Assembly (NCBI GenBank): GCA_023441255.1
Contig: JAEZPW010000095.1
Coordinates: forward strand, 1-6,362
Length of the DNA: 6,362 bases
From: Acidobacteriota bacterium
Lineage (GTDB): Bacteria; Acidobacteriota; Terriglobia; Terriglobales; Acidobacteriaceae
Direction of reading: 5' to 3'
How positions within the stretch are numbered: position 1 is the stretch's first letter; every line of letters begins with the position of its first letter. The translations under genes and the position numbers were made by a program. The notes below the pieces were generated by a model. It saw nothing but the letters and a program-made list of their open reading frames with translations, had not been told where the DNA came from and did no database searches. Below are positions 1 to 6,362 of this stretch, piece by piece.

Positions 1-1786
1 CTCCTGACGCGTAGGCTAGGGTGCCATTGTCAGCCGTGGAGAAAGCACCCAGGTTACGATCTGGTATGGAACGCACGCGGTCGACCACGAGTGTGTTTTC
101 CGGGTCCAGTCTAGCCGTTTTCACATCGAGCTTTGCAGCAAGGACGCTCGCACCACGGCCAAACAGCAGGTACTGGTCCTCGGCACGCGCATTGACCACA
201 TCATGCGTCAGCAGATGCCCGCGTGCACCGTCGAGTGAGGCGAGGAAGAGGCCACCCGGAGCTGACCCAGCTTGTGCCGTGTATACGAAGTGACGTCCAT
301 CTGGCAGAAAAGACGGCCAGCGGTGGCTTTGATGTCCATTGAGTTCTGTAAGTGGCTGGGGCTGTCCGCCGAATGCACTTACACGCAGTAGAGGCGAACC
401 AGCATGTGCAGAGTAGATGATTACGTCGTCTTTGTTCCATGTCCCGCCACGTCCGTCTGCTGCCGGCGCGATCACCTGCACCACACCGCTGGAAACGTCT
501 ACCCGTTTCAGCTGTCCCGCAGCGAAGAAGCCGACCGATCCGGAATTCGGCGACCAAAAGGGGTACGTCGCCAGTTCGGTGCCCTCCAGCTTTCGAGCGA
601 CAGGCGAGTCCAGTCTACGCAGATACAGCGCCTCGGCTCCGTCTTGTGTTCTTCCCACAAAGACGACCGCACTGGCATCAGGCGAGATGGCTGGGGCCGA
701 AAGAGAAGACATGCTGATGCCGAGCGGGGGCGCAATGGCGACCTCCAGCACGCGCTGCTCGGGTTGCACGACCTTTGGCTTCAACAACCACAAGGCTGCA
801 GTAACAAGCAGCAACACGCAGGCCACAGCAACGGGCAGCCAACGTGTTCCTACAGGGCTGCGGCGTGCATTCGCATCAGTACCAGCGGCCTCCGTCACAA
901 GTTTCAACTGTAAGCCGAGGTCGTGCGCCGTTTGGATACGCTGGTCGGGATCTTTCTCGAGACAGTTGTGCAGCACGACCTCTAAGGCGTGCGGACTGGA
1001 TGGCTGAAACGTCGCGATCGGTTCAGGTTCATGTTCAAGGATCGCTGCCAGCACGCTGATCTGCGACTTGCCTTTGAATGCGGGTCGCGCCGTGATCATC
1101 TCGTACAGCATGCAACCGAAGCTGAAGATGTCGCTGCGCGCATCCGCAGCACTACCTTGCAGCACCTCCGGCGCCATGTACTGAAACGTGCCGACGACCA
1201 TGCCTGCCTGCGTGGGAGCGGCCGCCGCTGGTGCGCTCAAAGACGCGATACTCACCGTCGGCGTTGAAGGCGTAGTCGGACCGTTCGCACGGGCCGATAA
1301 CTGTGCCGGCCCGACCGGTTTGGCGAGTCCAAAATCCATGAGTTTGGCACCCGCCTTCGTGAGCATTACGTTACCGGGCTTGAGATCGCGGTGCGCGATG
1401 CCGTGCTGGTGTGCCTTCTCGAGAGCTTCCGCGACTTCGGTGCCGATCTTCAGGACTTCACCGATTGGCAGCGGGCCTTTTTGTAGCCGTTGAGCCAGCG
1501 TGTGACCGTCGACGAATTCCATGACGAGGAAGTCGGTTCCGTCCTGGGAACCGACGTCGTACAGCTGGCAGATGTGCGGATGGTTAAGCGACGATATCGC
1601 CCGCGCTTCTCGTTCAAACCTCTGTTTCAGGTCATTGTCGCGGGACAGGTGCGTGGGCAGCACCTTGATCGCTACGATGCGATCGAGGCGTGTATCGCGG
1701 GCGCGGTACACCTCCCCCATGCCGCCTGCGCCTGCAGGGGCTACGATTTCGTATGGGCCAAGTCGCGTACCCGCTGCGAGTGTCAC
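1..1786 (-). CDS. Membrane serine/threonine protein kinase with PD40/TolB-like beta-propeller, 3' end cut off by the window
   Basis: A Hanks-type kinase that would phosphorylate Ser/Thr residues of unknown target proteins in the cytoplasm. The frame is open from the GTG at 1786 to the left edge, giving 595 visible residues and no stop. The kinase domain spans about 12-292: glycine-rich loop GAGGMG (19-24), VAIK lysine K41, helix-C glutamate E60, catalytic HRDLKPGN (132-139, D134), DFG (151-153), APE (205-207) and a DIFSFG motif. All key residues are present, so it should be active. A single hydrophobic helix at about 316-335 is followed by an extracytoplasmic region with PD40-like motifs: SPDA (368-371), WSPNSG (from 411) and LPDGRHFVY (from about 494). 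The DFG-APE segment is long (57 residues) and rich in Ser, Thr, Pro and Ala. I chose GTG 1786 because 'TLAAGTRLGPYEI' is the usual N-terminus of such kinases; an in-frame ATG at 1888 would add 34 atypical residues. The family is clear; signal and targets are unknown. Confidence 0.93.
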   Translation of the reverse strand, partial: MTLAAGTRLGPYEIVAPAGAGGMGEVYRARDTRLDRIVAIKVLPTHLSRDNDLKQRFEREARAISSLNHPHICQLYDVGSQDGTDFLVMEFVDGHTLAQRLQKGPLPIGEVLKIGTEVAEALEKAHQHGIAHRDLKPGNVMLTKAGAKLMDFGLAKPVGPAQLSARANGPTTPSTPTVSIASLSAPAAAAPTQAGMVVGTFQYMAPEVLQGSAADARSDIFSFGCMLYEMITARPAFKGKSQISVLAAILEHEPEPIATFQPSSPHALEVVLHNCLEKDPDQRIQTAHDLGLQLKLVTEAAGTDANARRSPVGTRWLPVAVACVLLLVTAALWLLKPKVVQPEQRVLEVAIAPPLGISMSSLSAPAISPDASAVVFVGRTQDGAEALYLRRLDSPVARKLEGTELATYPFWSPNSGSVGFFAAGQLKRVDVSSGVVQVIAPAADGRGGTWNKDDVIIYSAHAGSPLLRVSAFGGQPQPLTELNGHQSHRWPSFLPDGRHFVYTAQAGSAPGGLFLASLDGARGHLLTHDVVNARAEDQYLLFGRGASVLAAKLDVKTARLDPENTLVVDRVRSIPDRNLGAFSTADNGTLAYASG

Positions 1787-1969
1787 GTGGCACCCTATCG
1801 CATGGCTCCTACAATCAGAGCTGCTGAGGTTGGATGCCTGACAACGCGAATAGTTGTTGTCCCAAATGGGCCAGTCGAAGACACACATGCTCGGAAAGAT
1901 TTTCGCGGCCCTCGCACGCTGACTGAGCGTCTATGTAATCCGAACGGTTGCAGCCAACTCGCGCCACCA
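1787..1969. other. 183 bp intergenic region between the hydrolase-like gene and the kinase gene
   Basis: This gap lies downstream of the hydrolase-like gene and upstream of the kinase and would be expected to hold a terminator, a promoter, or both. I see a 5 bp inverted repeat at 1916-1930 (ACGCT, 5 nt loop, AGCGT) without a following T-run, and a short palindrome at 1861-1870. On the minus strand TTGTCA occurs but has no good -10 box at 16-18 nt, and TTGGCT is only 14 nt from TACATA. No promoter or terminator can be assigned with confidence, so read-through into the kinase gene remains possible. Confidence 0.5.
1793..1796 (-). promoter_or_regulatory. Probable ribosome binding site of the kinase gene
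   Basis: On the minus strand, AGGG lies 6 nt before the GTG start at 1786. A better-looking AGGAG (1810-1806) sits 19 nt before the GTG, which is too far, and only 2 nt before an ATG at 1803 that opens the two-codon frame ATG-CGA-TAG. The start is therefore plausible but only weakly supported by this site; the choice rests on protein similarity. Confidence 0.4.
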
Positions 1970-4195
1970 CTAATTGATAGCTACGACGTCGTAAACATCA
2001 AGTTCCGGCAGCACCAGTTCGATCTGTAGCCCGCGCACGGAGGCGACCTTCAAGTCTTTTGCGCCACCGTCCGGAGAGAACAGCTGGATCCGCTTACCGT
2101 CTATCTCCTTCACAAAACCGGCCAGGTTCAGCCTGACGTGTACATTCTTGAGCGGCTTGTCGTAGTTTACGAAGTGCAGGATCACCCGGCCGCTGTCTGT
2201 CTTCTTCACCACGTTGGCGGCGACGTGATCAACTCCGGGCACCGCAATGATCTGCTCGCCCGACAATTTCTCGATCCTGGTCAGCAGGTCGCGACGGCCT
2301 GCCTCACTGCGTGCTTCCTCCAGCATCGCTGCCGGCGACCGCTCGTCGGCAAGGTCTTGCAGTTCCGGACTGCTTCCGATCGTGTACACCTTGCCTCCGG
2401 CGTTCTTATAAGCGCTGATCGCCGCAATTTGTCCGGCATCCATCCATGGAATGTTGGGAATGATGATCATTTTGTAAGGCGAAAGCAGTTCAGGACTCAA
2501 ACGGTGCAGCAGAACGACGTCGTACATCACGTTGCTTTCAGCCAGCGCATTGTAAAGATTGTCGCGTTTCAGCGAGACTTCGAAGCTCGGAATGTGAGGC
2601 GGTGAGATCACGCCGATCTTGCTCAAGCAGGCGACATCAGTATAGAGATCCTGGTGATCGGACAGGAAAGTGAAGTAACGCTTGATGTCTCCCCATGTCT
2701 GAATCGCGACGGGGTCGTCCTGCATGATCCAGCCGTGCAGGAGTTTCTGGCCGGCCTCTGCGATGGCGAAGTGCGACTGAAATGCTGAGGCCTCAGCAAT
2801 CGGCTTTCTCCAGCCGGCTTTCATGCCGTCACGGATGTCGCGCGCCCCGGGATTCGGAACGCCCGGATCGGCCCCTTCGTACTTGCTCTCATACGACTTC
2901 ACGCCATAGCCGGAAGCGTAATAGAAGCGCGCTTGCGCGATGTTGTGTACCCACTTCCCGTCCCATACCCCTGCTTCGCTCGTGCCCTCGGTCTTGGTAA
3001 GATCCGCAATCTCATCCACCAGGATGTTGCCTTTGCAGTTGCCGAATATCGATACGTTCCTGCCTTTGCTGGACGCGACTTGACGAACGTCGTCGAGGAA
3101 CTGGATCACGTCGCCGGTCCCCCCGATTGACCAGTCGTAGTACAGTTCATCGACGCCTGCATCGATCGTGACCGCGGCATGCTGCAGGGCGTTGCGGCGG
3201 TATTCCTCATTCTGCAAGTCAGCCGCGAAGGTATTGTTGGGGGCACGCCAGCGCATGTTGCCGTATTCGTCACGGCTGATCCAGCTTTGTCTCTCCGGGT
3301 GCATGAGCAATTCGCGCACTCCAATGCCCCCCAAAGAATTGAACGCGGTCACGCGGATGTTGTTTGCGTGGCAACGATCGATGAAGGCCTTGATACGTCG
3401 ATACTCTTCACTCGAAGTGTCGGCCGGCACATTGGTCGCGACCAGGTTGATGTGCGCTTCCTTGAACATCTCGAACATGCGGTCGAGATGCTGCCAGTCG
3501 ATACCGGCGCGGTAGAAATTCACCTTGCCCCGCCGAGCCCAGGCTGGAATGTCCTCGAGCGAGCGTTTCTTTTCACTCCTGTAATTAAAGACGAAATTAA
3601 AATCGCCGATCGTGGCCGACCGTCCCCTGCCCAACAGGTGATAAGTCTGGCCGATCAGCGCGGGCGTTGTCTGCGAAGCCGTTTCCAAGCGCGCATCGAT
3701 AACGTCGTAACCGTCTGCATGGTCAGCTTTGAAAAACTCGATCTCATTCATTCCGGCTTGCAGATGGGCGGGATCGAGGGGTATCACGATTTTGCCAACG
3801 ATTTCGTCTCCGCTCGTGAAGGAATACCAGCCCTCTTTGCCAGGCTGATTCTTCTCCGAATCGCGTACCGGTCCGGTCGCTTCTCCCATCTGCCCAGGAA
3901 CGTCATACCTGTGACCGTTGACCGTCACATAGCCCTCTCCTGGCGCAACACCGCTCACCAGGATCACAAGTCCGGGCGAAGTCACGCGCTCCGGTGCGTC
4001 CAGCCTGACCACATAACCCTTGACCCTGTCTTTACGGCCAGAAAGTTCGTAGTCATAGGAGGGCGCCACGACATAAGCCTGGTAGAACTTGCTGGCTGGC
4101 GGTAGCGTCTGCGGAGTCTGTGCCCAAACGACGTGGTTTAACATCGCGAACGCGGCCACTCCCACCAAGGTGCGGAAAAACTTCTGGGTATGCAT
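1970..4195 (-). CDS. Secreted multidomain glycoside-hydrolase-like protein (TIM-barrel plus beta-galactosidase-trimerisation/GATase-like domain)
   Basis: A complete gene of 741 residues, probably an exported enzyme acting on glycosidic bonds; substrate unknown. The signal peptide is residues 1-25 (basic HTQKFFR, hydrophobic core, VWA before Q26), with no lipobox cysteine. Residues about 36-172 look like a beta-sandwich of carbohydrate-binding or jelly-roll type. Residues about 224-495 fit a (beta/alpha)8 barrel with strand-like pieces such as INLVATNV, IRVTAFN and VDELYYDW. D354 (in YYDW) and E403 (in KTEGTSE) are my candidates for catalytic acids. Residues about 527-646 resemble the GATase-like trimerisation domain of GH42-type enzymes (YKMIIIPNIPWM, then NAGGKVYTIGSS). 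About 647-741 form a C-terminal beta domain. The layout recalls the hypothetical glycosyl hydrolase GHL6 class; this is a family-level inference. An in-frame GTG at 4207 exists, but GGAGGA lies just before ATG 4195, so I start there. It follows the deacetylase-like gene by 73 bp, suggesting an operon. Confidence 0.85.
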   Translation of the reverse strand: MHTQKFFRTLVGVAAFAMLNHVVWAQTPQTLPPASKFYQAYVVAPSYDYELSGRKDRVKGYVVRLDAPERVTSPGLVILVSGVAPGEGYVTVNGHRYDVPGQMGEATGPVRDSEKNQPGKEGWYSFTSGDEIVGKIVIPLDPAHLQAGMNEIEFFKADHADGYDVIDARLETASQTTPALIGQTYHLLGRGRSATIGDFNFVFNYRSEKKRSLEDIPAWARRGKVNFYRAGIDWQHLDRMFEMFKEAHINLVATNVPADTSSEEYRRIKAFIDRCHANNIRVTAFNSLGGIGVRELLMHPERQSWISRDEYGNMRWRAPNNTFAADLQNEEYRRNALQHAAVTIDAGVDELYYDWSIGGTGDVIQFLDDVRQVASSKGRNVSIFGNCKGNILVDEIADLTKTEGTSEAGVWDGKWVHNIAQARFYYASGYGVKSYESKYEGADPGVPNPGARDIRDGMKAGWRKPIAEASAFQSHFAIAEAGQKLLHGWIMQDDPVAIQTWGDIKRYFTFLSDHQDLYTDVACLSKIGVISPPHIPSFEVSLKRDNLYNALAESNVMYDVVLLHRLSPELLSPYKMIIIPNIPWMDAGQIAAISAYKNAGGKVYTIGSSPELQDLADERSPAAMLEEARSEAGRRDLLTRIEKLSGEQIIAVPGVDHVAANVVKKTDSGRVILHFVNYDKPLKNVHVRLNLAGFVKEIDGKRIQLFSPDGGAKDLKVASVRGLQIELVLPELDVYDVVAIN

Positions 4196-4199
4196 TGCA

Positions 4200-4205
4200 T
4201 CCTCC
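4200..4205 (-). promoter_or_regulatory. Strong ribosome binding site that decides the start of the hydrolase-like gene
   Basis: On the minus strand GGAGGA occupies 4205-4200, 4 nt before the ATG at 4195 (5 nt counted from GGAGG). The alternative GTG at 4207 overlaps this motif and has no Shine-Dalgarno-like sequence at the right distance. Starting at the ATG also gives a better-formed signal peptide beginning MHTQKFFR. Confidence 0.8.
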
Positions 4206-4207
4206 AC

Positions 4208-4268
4208 GAGCGATCAACAGGGCCCGGGGCCGCGGGGTGAAGTTGGCCGGGTATTCCGGGCTCAACTC
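4208..4268. other. Short GC-rich spacer inside the probable operon
   Basis: This lies between the stop codon of the upstream deacetylase-like gene and the ribosome binding site of the hydrolase-like gene. It is very GC-rich in the middle (around 4220-4236, GGGCCCGGGG) and has no hairpin followed by a T-run and no promoter-like boxes. The short spacing fits co-transcription of the two genes. Confidence 0.5.
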
Positions 4269-6362
4269 CTACCATTCGAGCGCCAGGGACACTGGCGCCT
4301 CGTACTGCGGAAGAGAAACAACGTATGTGGATCCCGATCTTTCTGCGTGAATTGGCTGGCCGTTCACTGTGAACTGCTTGATCGGGACTGAATTGGAGAA
4401 AGTGAGGTCCCGACGCGTTGAGTTTGCCCGGTCGAGAACCAGTGTCAGAGAGTTCCGGCCTTCTTTAATTTCGCGCACGGGAACAGTCGAAGAATTCAGT
4501 GATACTCCACCCGGTGGGAACGGGACGTACTGGAGCATTCGGTCGGAGGTAACACAGCCCTCCAGCACGCCATCACCTCGTCGGCCGAACTCCTGCCAAT
4601 CGGCGTTGAGAGCCACGCCGGGACTTGGCGCCTCGATGGCAAAACGCCCTTTGCTCTTTGTAAGCAGCTGAAACTCAATCCCGCGCGAGGTGCGGCGCAC
4701 CAACGGCATGCGACTGGATACATAGGTCACGTGTGCGGCGTCCGCCCCCTCCTTCGAGAGCTTCACCCACATGTGGTTCGTGCCCGCGTTTAGGTTGGGA
4801 AGAATGATGACCTGATCGGAAAATGCGTCATGCGGCTGGCCGTTGATCGTTACCGATTCTATACGGGCCTTGGTGTTCTCTATACGAACGCCCATTCCCC
4901 CTGTGAATGCGGCAGTCGTAGACCGAGGCAATCCGGAAAGGTCGAACACCATATCCAGCGTATCGCCCTGCCGCGTCCACGAGTAGTTCCATGCCGCCAT
5001 GGCGCGCAGCTTTTCAGCCACTTCCATCGGCTCGGGCGCGTAGATCGCATTCGTCGCGAACTTCGATTTCAGGCCCTCGTACATGGCGATATTCGAAGAG
5101 TTCGCGATTCGAGGCGGCTTTCCCGCTGTACCCGACTGCTCTCCTCCGTCGTGCCGCAAAGGCATCGAGGAGATGCTGTAGTCGTGCCACATCTGGTTGT
5201 AGATGTAGCCGCGCCCGATATTCCGGAACAGGTGATCGAATGTGGCCTCCTGGTAGGACGTGATTTGGGCGGTCGTGTAGCTCCACGTCGGATCGTAGAA
5301 CCATTGATAATCCGGAGAAGGTGTGTCATCGAGCACAACAAAGTCCTTGTGCTCTCCCGTGAACCAGGACATAACTCCGGAGCCGATCGGCGTGTCCTGC
5401 TCGAACCCGTGCGTCATCATCATCTGAAAGCGCTGCGCCACTTCGTGATAGTCGCTGTTGACAATGGTGTCGCCGGGATTGATGAAGAGTTCCACCTTGC
5501 CAATATGGGCACCGCTGGCGCTCATGTTGGACTCGATTTCGTCGATCGAGCCATCCAACTCTTCCCGATACTTCGCCGCACCCATGCGCGACTGGATGCG
5601 GTGATACTTGCTGTGACTGCCGATCTGACCGCCAAGATCTTCGAGCCGTTGACTCAACTCGGCGAGATTGCTCCAGCCCGCTTTGGCACCCGCACTGGAA
5701 ACGAAGCAATACAGCGGAACCACGCCCGTCTCGCGCGCGGTGTCGTACAGGAACTTGAACGTCTGCTGCTGGTAGTCGAGGTTCTGCGTGTTGTCCGCAT
5801 CAAGGCGAACGATGACAGACATATTGGCGTTGGAGAACTGCGGTGCCGGAAATGCGCCGTGCAGGTCGCCATACGCAGCCCATTGCAGTGCCCGGATCAA
5901 TACGTTCACGACTTCATTCGCGAAGAAACCCTGTGGTGCTTCGTTACGGAAGATGGAAGTCGCGCCCGCGAACGTCGTCGCATCGCTGATCAGAACCACG
6001 CGGTTCATTTGCGTGTCGCGGTAGGAAAGAAAAGGGAACGACTCGCGACCGTTGGTGCTCGTCACCAGAACGTGTCCGCCCGACGAGAACTGTTGAACCT
6101 CCAGGCCCTTTGCGAGCAACTGGCTCAGATACTGCGACACTCCGTAGGGACGCGTTATGAAATGGCTGTTGTCGTTTACCTGCACCCGGAAACTGCTGTC
6201 TCCCCTCATTCCGGAATCCGAGATACCAAGCAGTGACCACAGTGCTGTCGGGACCTGAGCTTTGCCGTCTTTACCATAGGCGCCGAGCGGTCCGTCGATC
6301 AGGACATTGCCGCCGTGCTTTAAATAGTCCGTCAGAGCCGGGGTCAGTACGCGGATCGCTTC
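4269..6362 (-). CDS. GATase-like plus polysaccharide-deacetylase-like (NodB-fold) multidomain protein, 5' end outside the window
   Basis: 697 residues are visible and the frame is open to the right edge, so the N-terminus is missing; the ATG at 6209 lies inside a domain and is not the start. Numbering begins at the edge codon (6362-6360). Residues 1 to about 165 look GATase-like (YLKHGGNVLIDG at 13-24; later RVVLISDATTF). Residues about 180-420 resemble a NodB/CE4-type metal-dependent deacetylase: RLDADN with D188 and D190 in the place of the usual TFDD, an intact HSKYH (250-254) matching the metal-binding H(S/T)xxH, NPGD (295-298) where RPPxG would sit, and WHDY with H393 as the candidate motif-5 histidine. 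Residues about 450-697 are beta-rich and contain two TxNGQP motifs. It would remove acyl groups from a polysaccharide, probably outside the cytoplasm, although no signal peptide can be seen. It sits upstream of the hydrolase-like gene in a probable operon. Domain calls come from motifs only; the acyl group and substrate are unknown. Confidence 0.8.
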   Translation of the reverse strand, partial: EAIRVLTPALTDYLKHGGNVLIDGPLGAYGKDGKAQVPTALWSLLGISDSGMRGDSSFRVQVNDNSHFITRPYGVSQYLSQLLAKGLEVQQFSSGGHVLVTSTNGRESFPFLSYRDTQMNRVVLISDATTFAGATSIFRNEAPQGFFANEVVNVLIRALQWAAYGDLHGAFPAPQFSNANMSVIVRLDADNTQNLDYQQQTFKFLYDTARETGVVPLYCFVSSAGAKAGWSNLAELSQRLEDLGGQIGSHSKYHRIQSRMGAAKYREELDGSIDEIESNMSASGAHIGKVELFINPGDTIVNSDYHEVAQRFQMMMTHGFEQDTPIGSGVMSWFTGEHKDFVVLDDTPSPDYQWFYDPTWSYTTAQITSYQEATFDHLFRNIGRGYIYNQMWHDYSISSMPLRHDGGEQSGTAGKPPRIANSSNIAMYEGLKSKFATNAIYAPEPMEVAEKLRAMAAWNYSWTRQGDTLDMVFDLSGLPRSTTAAFTGGMGVRIENTKARIESVTINGQPHDAFSDQVIILPNLNAGTNHMWVKLSKEGADAAHVTYVSSRMPLVRRTSRGIEFQLLTKSKGRFAIEAPSPGVALNADWQEFGRRGDGVLEGCVTSDRMLQYVPFPPGGVSLNSSTVPVREIKEGRNSLTLVLDRANSTRRDLTFSNSVPIKQFTVNGQPIHAERSGSTYVVSLPQYEAPVSLALEW

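Noticed and set aside
201..735. Minus-strand open frames of 118 and 75 codons within the kinase region
   Set aside because: They are in other frames than the kinase, which reads continuously through the region with recognisable PD40-like motifs.
1861..1870. Palindrome CCCAAATGGG as an operator
   Set aside because: It is ten bases only, has no second copy in the intergenic region and no identified promoter nearby, so chance is a sufficient explanation.
1787..1888. An upstream in-frame ATG (1888) as the kinase start
   Set aside because: It would add 34 residues containing several cysteines and tryptophans unlike kinase N-termini, whereas GTG 1786 gives the standard N-terminus of this kinase group.
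1916..1930. Inverted repeat ACGCT-5 nt-AGCGT as a terminator after the hydrolase-like gene
   Set aside because: The stem is only 5 bp and no run of T follows on the minus strand, so it does not meet the usual pattern of a Rho-independent terminator.
1490..2029. A 179-codon plus-strand open frame spanning the intergenic region
   Set aside because: It is antisense to the kinase N-terminus and to the end of the hydrolase-like gene, and its product has no recognisable motif.
3179..4105. A 308-codon open frame on the plus strand
   Set aside because: It is antisense to the well-supported secreted hydrolase-like gene and shows no signal peptide, domain motif or plausible ribosome binding context.
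6207..6209. ATG at 6209 as the start of the deacetylase-like gene
   Set aside because: The same frame continues without a stop for another 51 codons to the window edge and encodes GATase-like sequence (YLKHGGNVLIDG), so this methionine is internal.
4830..6236. A 468-codon open frame on the plus strand
   Set aside because: It lies wholly opposite the deacetylase-like gene, extends past the point where that frame stays open to the edge, and its product is Arg/His/Val-rich without recognisable domains. This is typical of an antisense shadow in GC-rich DNA.

Overview
The window looks like a chromosomal stretch from a GC-rich bacterium, most likely an acidobacterium. This placement is an inference. 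It rests mainly on the leftmost gene, a membrane Ser/Thr kinase with a C-terminal PD40/TolB-like propeller, whose N-terminal 'GTRLGPYEI...GAGGMGEVYRARD' pattern is very common in Acidobacteriota. Large secreted carbohydrate-active proteins are also common in that phylum. No 16S rRNA, tRNA or other phylogenetic marker is present.

All three genes lie on the minus strand, so they are transcribed from right to left. (1) 6362-4269 is a 5'-truncated multidomain protein with a glutamine-amidotransferase-like module, a NodB/polysaccharide-deacetylase-like module and C-terminal beta-rich modules. Its frame stays open to the window edge, so the real start lies outside. (2) 4195-1970 is a complete secreted protein of 741 residues. 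It has a signal peptide, a beta-sandwich, a TIM-barrel-like glycoside-hydrolase domain, a beta-galactosidase-trimerisation (GATase-like) domain and a C-terminal beta domain. (3) 1786-1 is a 3'-truncated Ser/Thr kinase with one transmembrane helix and an extracytoplasmic beta-propeller.

Genes 1 and 2 are 73 bp apart on the same strand with a strong ribosome binding site between them, and probably form an operon. The likely role is processing of an extracellular polysaccharide: one protein would remove acyl groups and the other would cleave or rearrange glycosidic bonds. Their substrate cannot be read from the sequence. The kinase follows after a 183 bp gap and may be a separate unit; nothing in the sequence ties it functionally to the other two.

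No mobile element, CRISPR array, RNA gene or convincing Rho-independent terminator was seen. No gene-free stretch exceeds 300 bases. The most interesting part is the deacetylase-like/hydrolase-like pair, in which both proteins carry GATase-like modules and neither matches a characterised enzyme that I can name with certainty.
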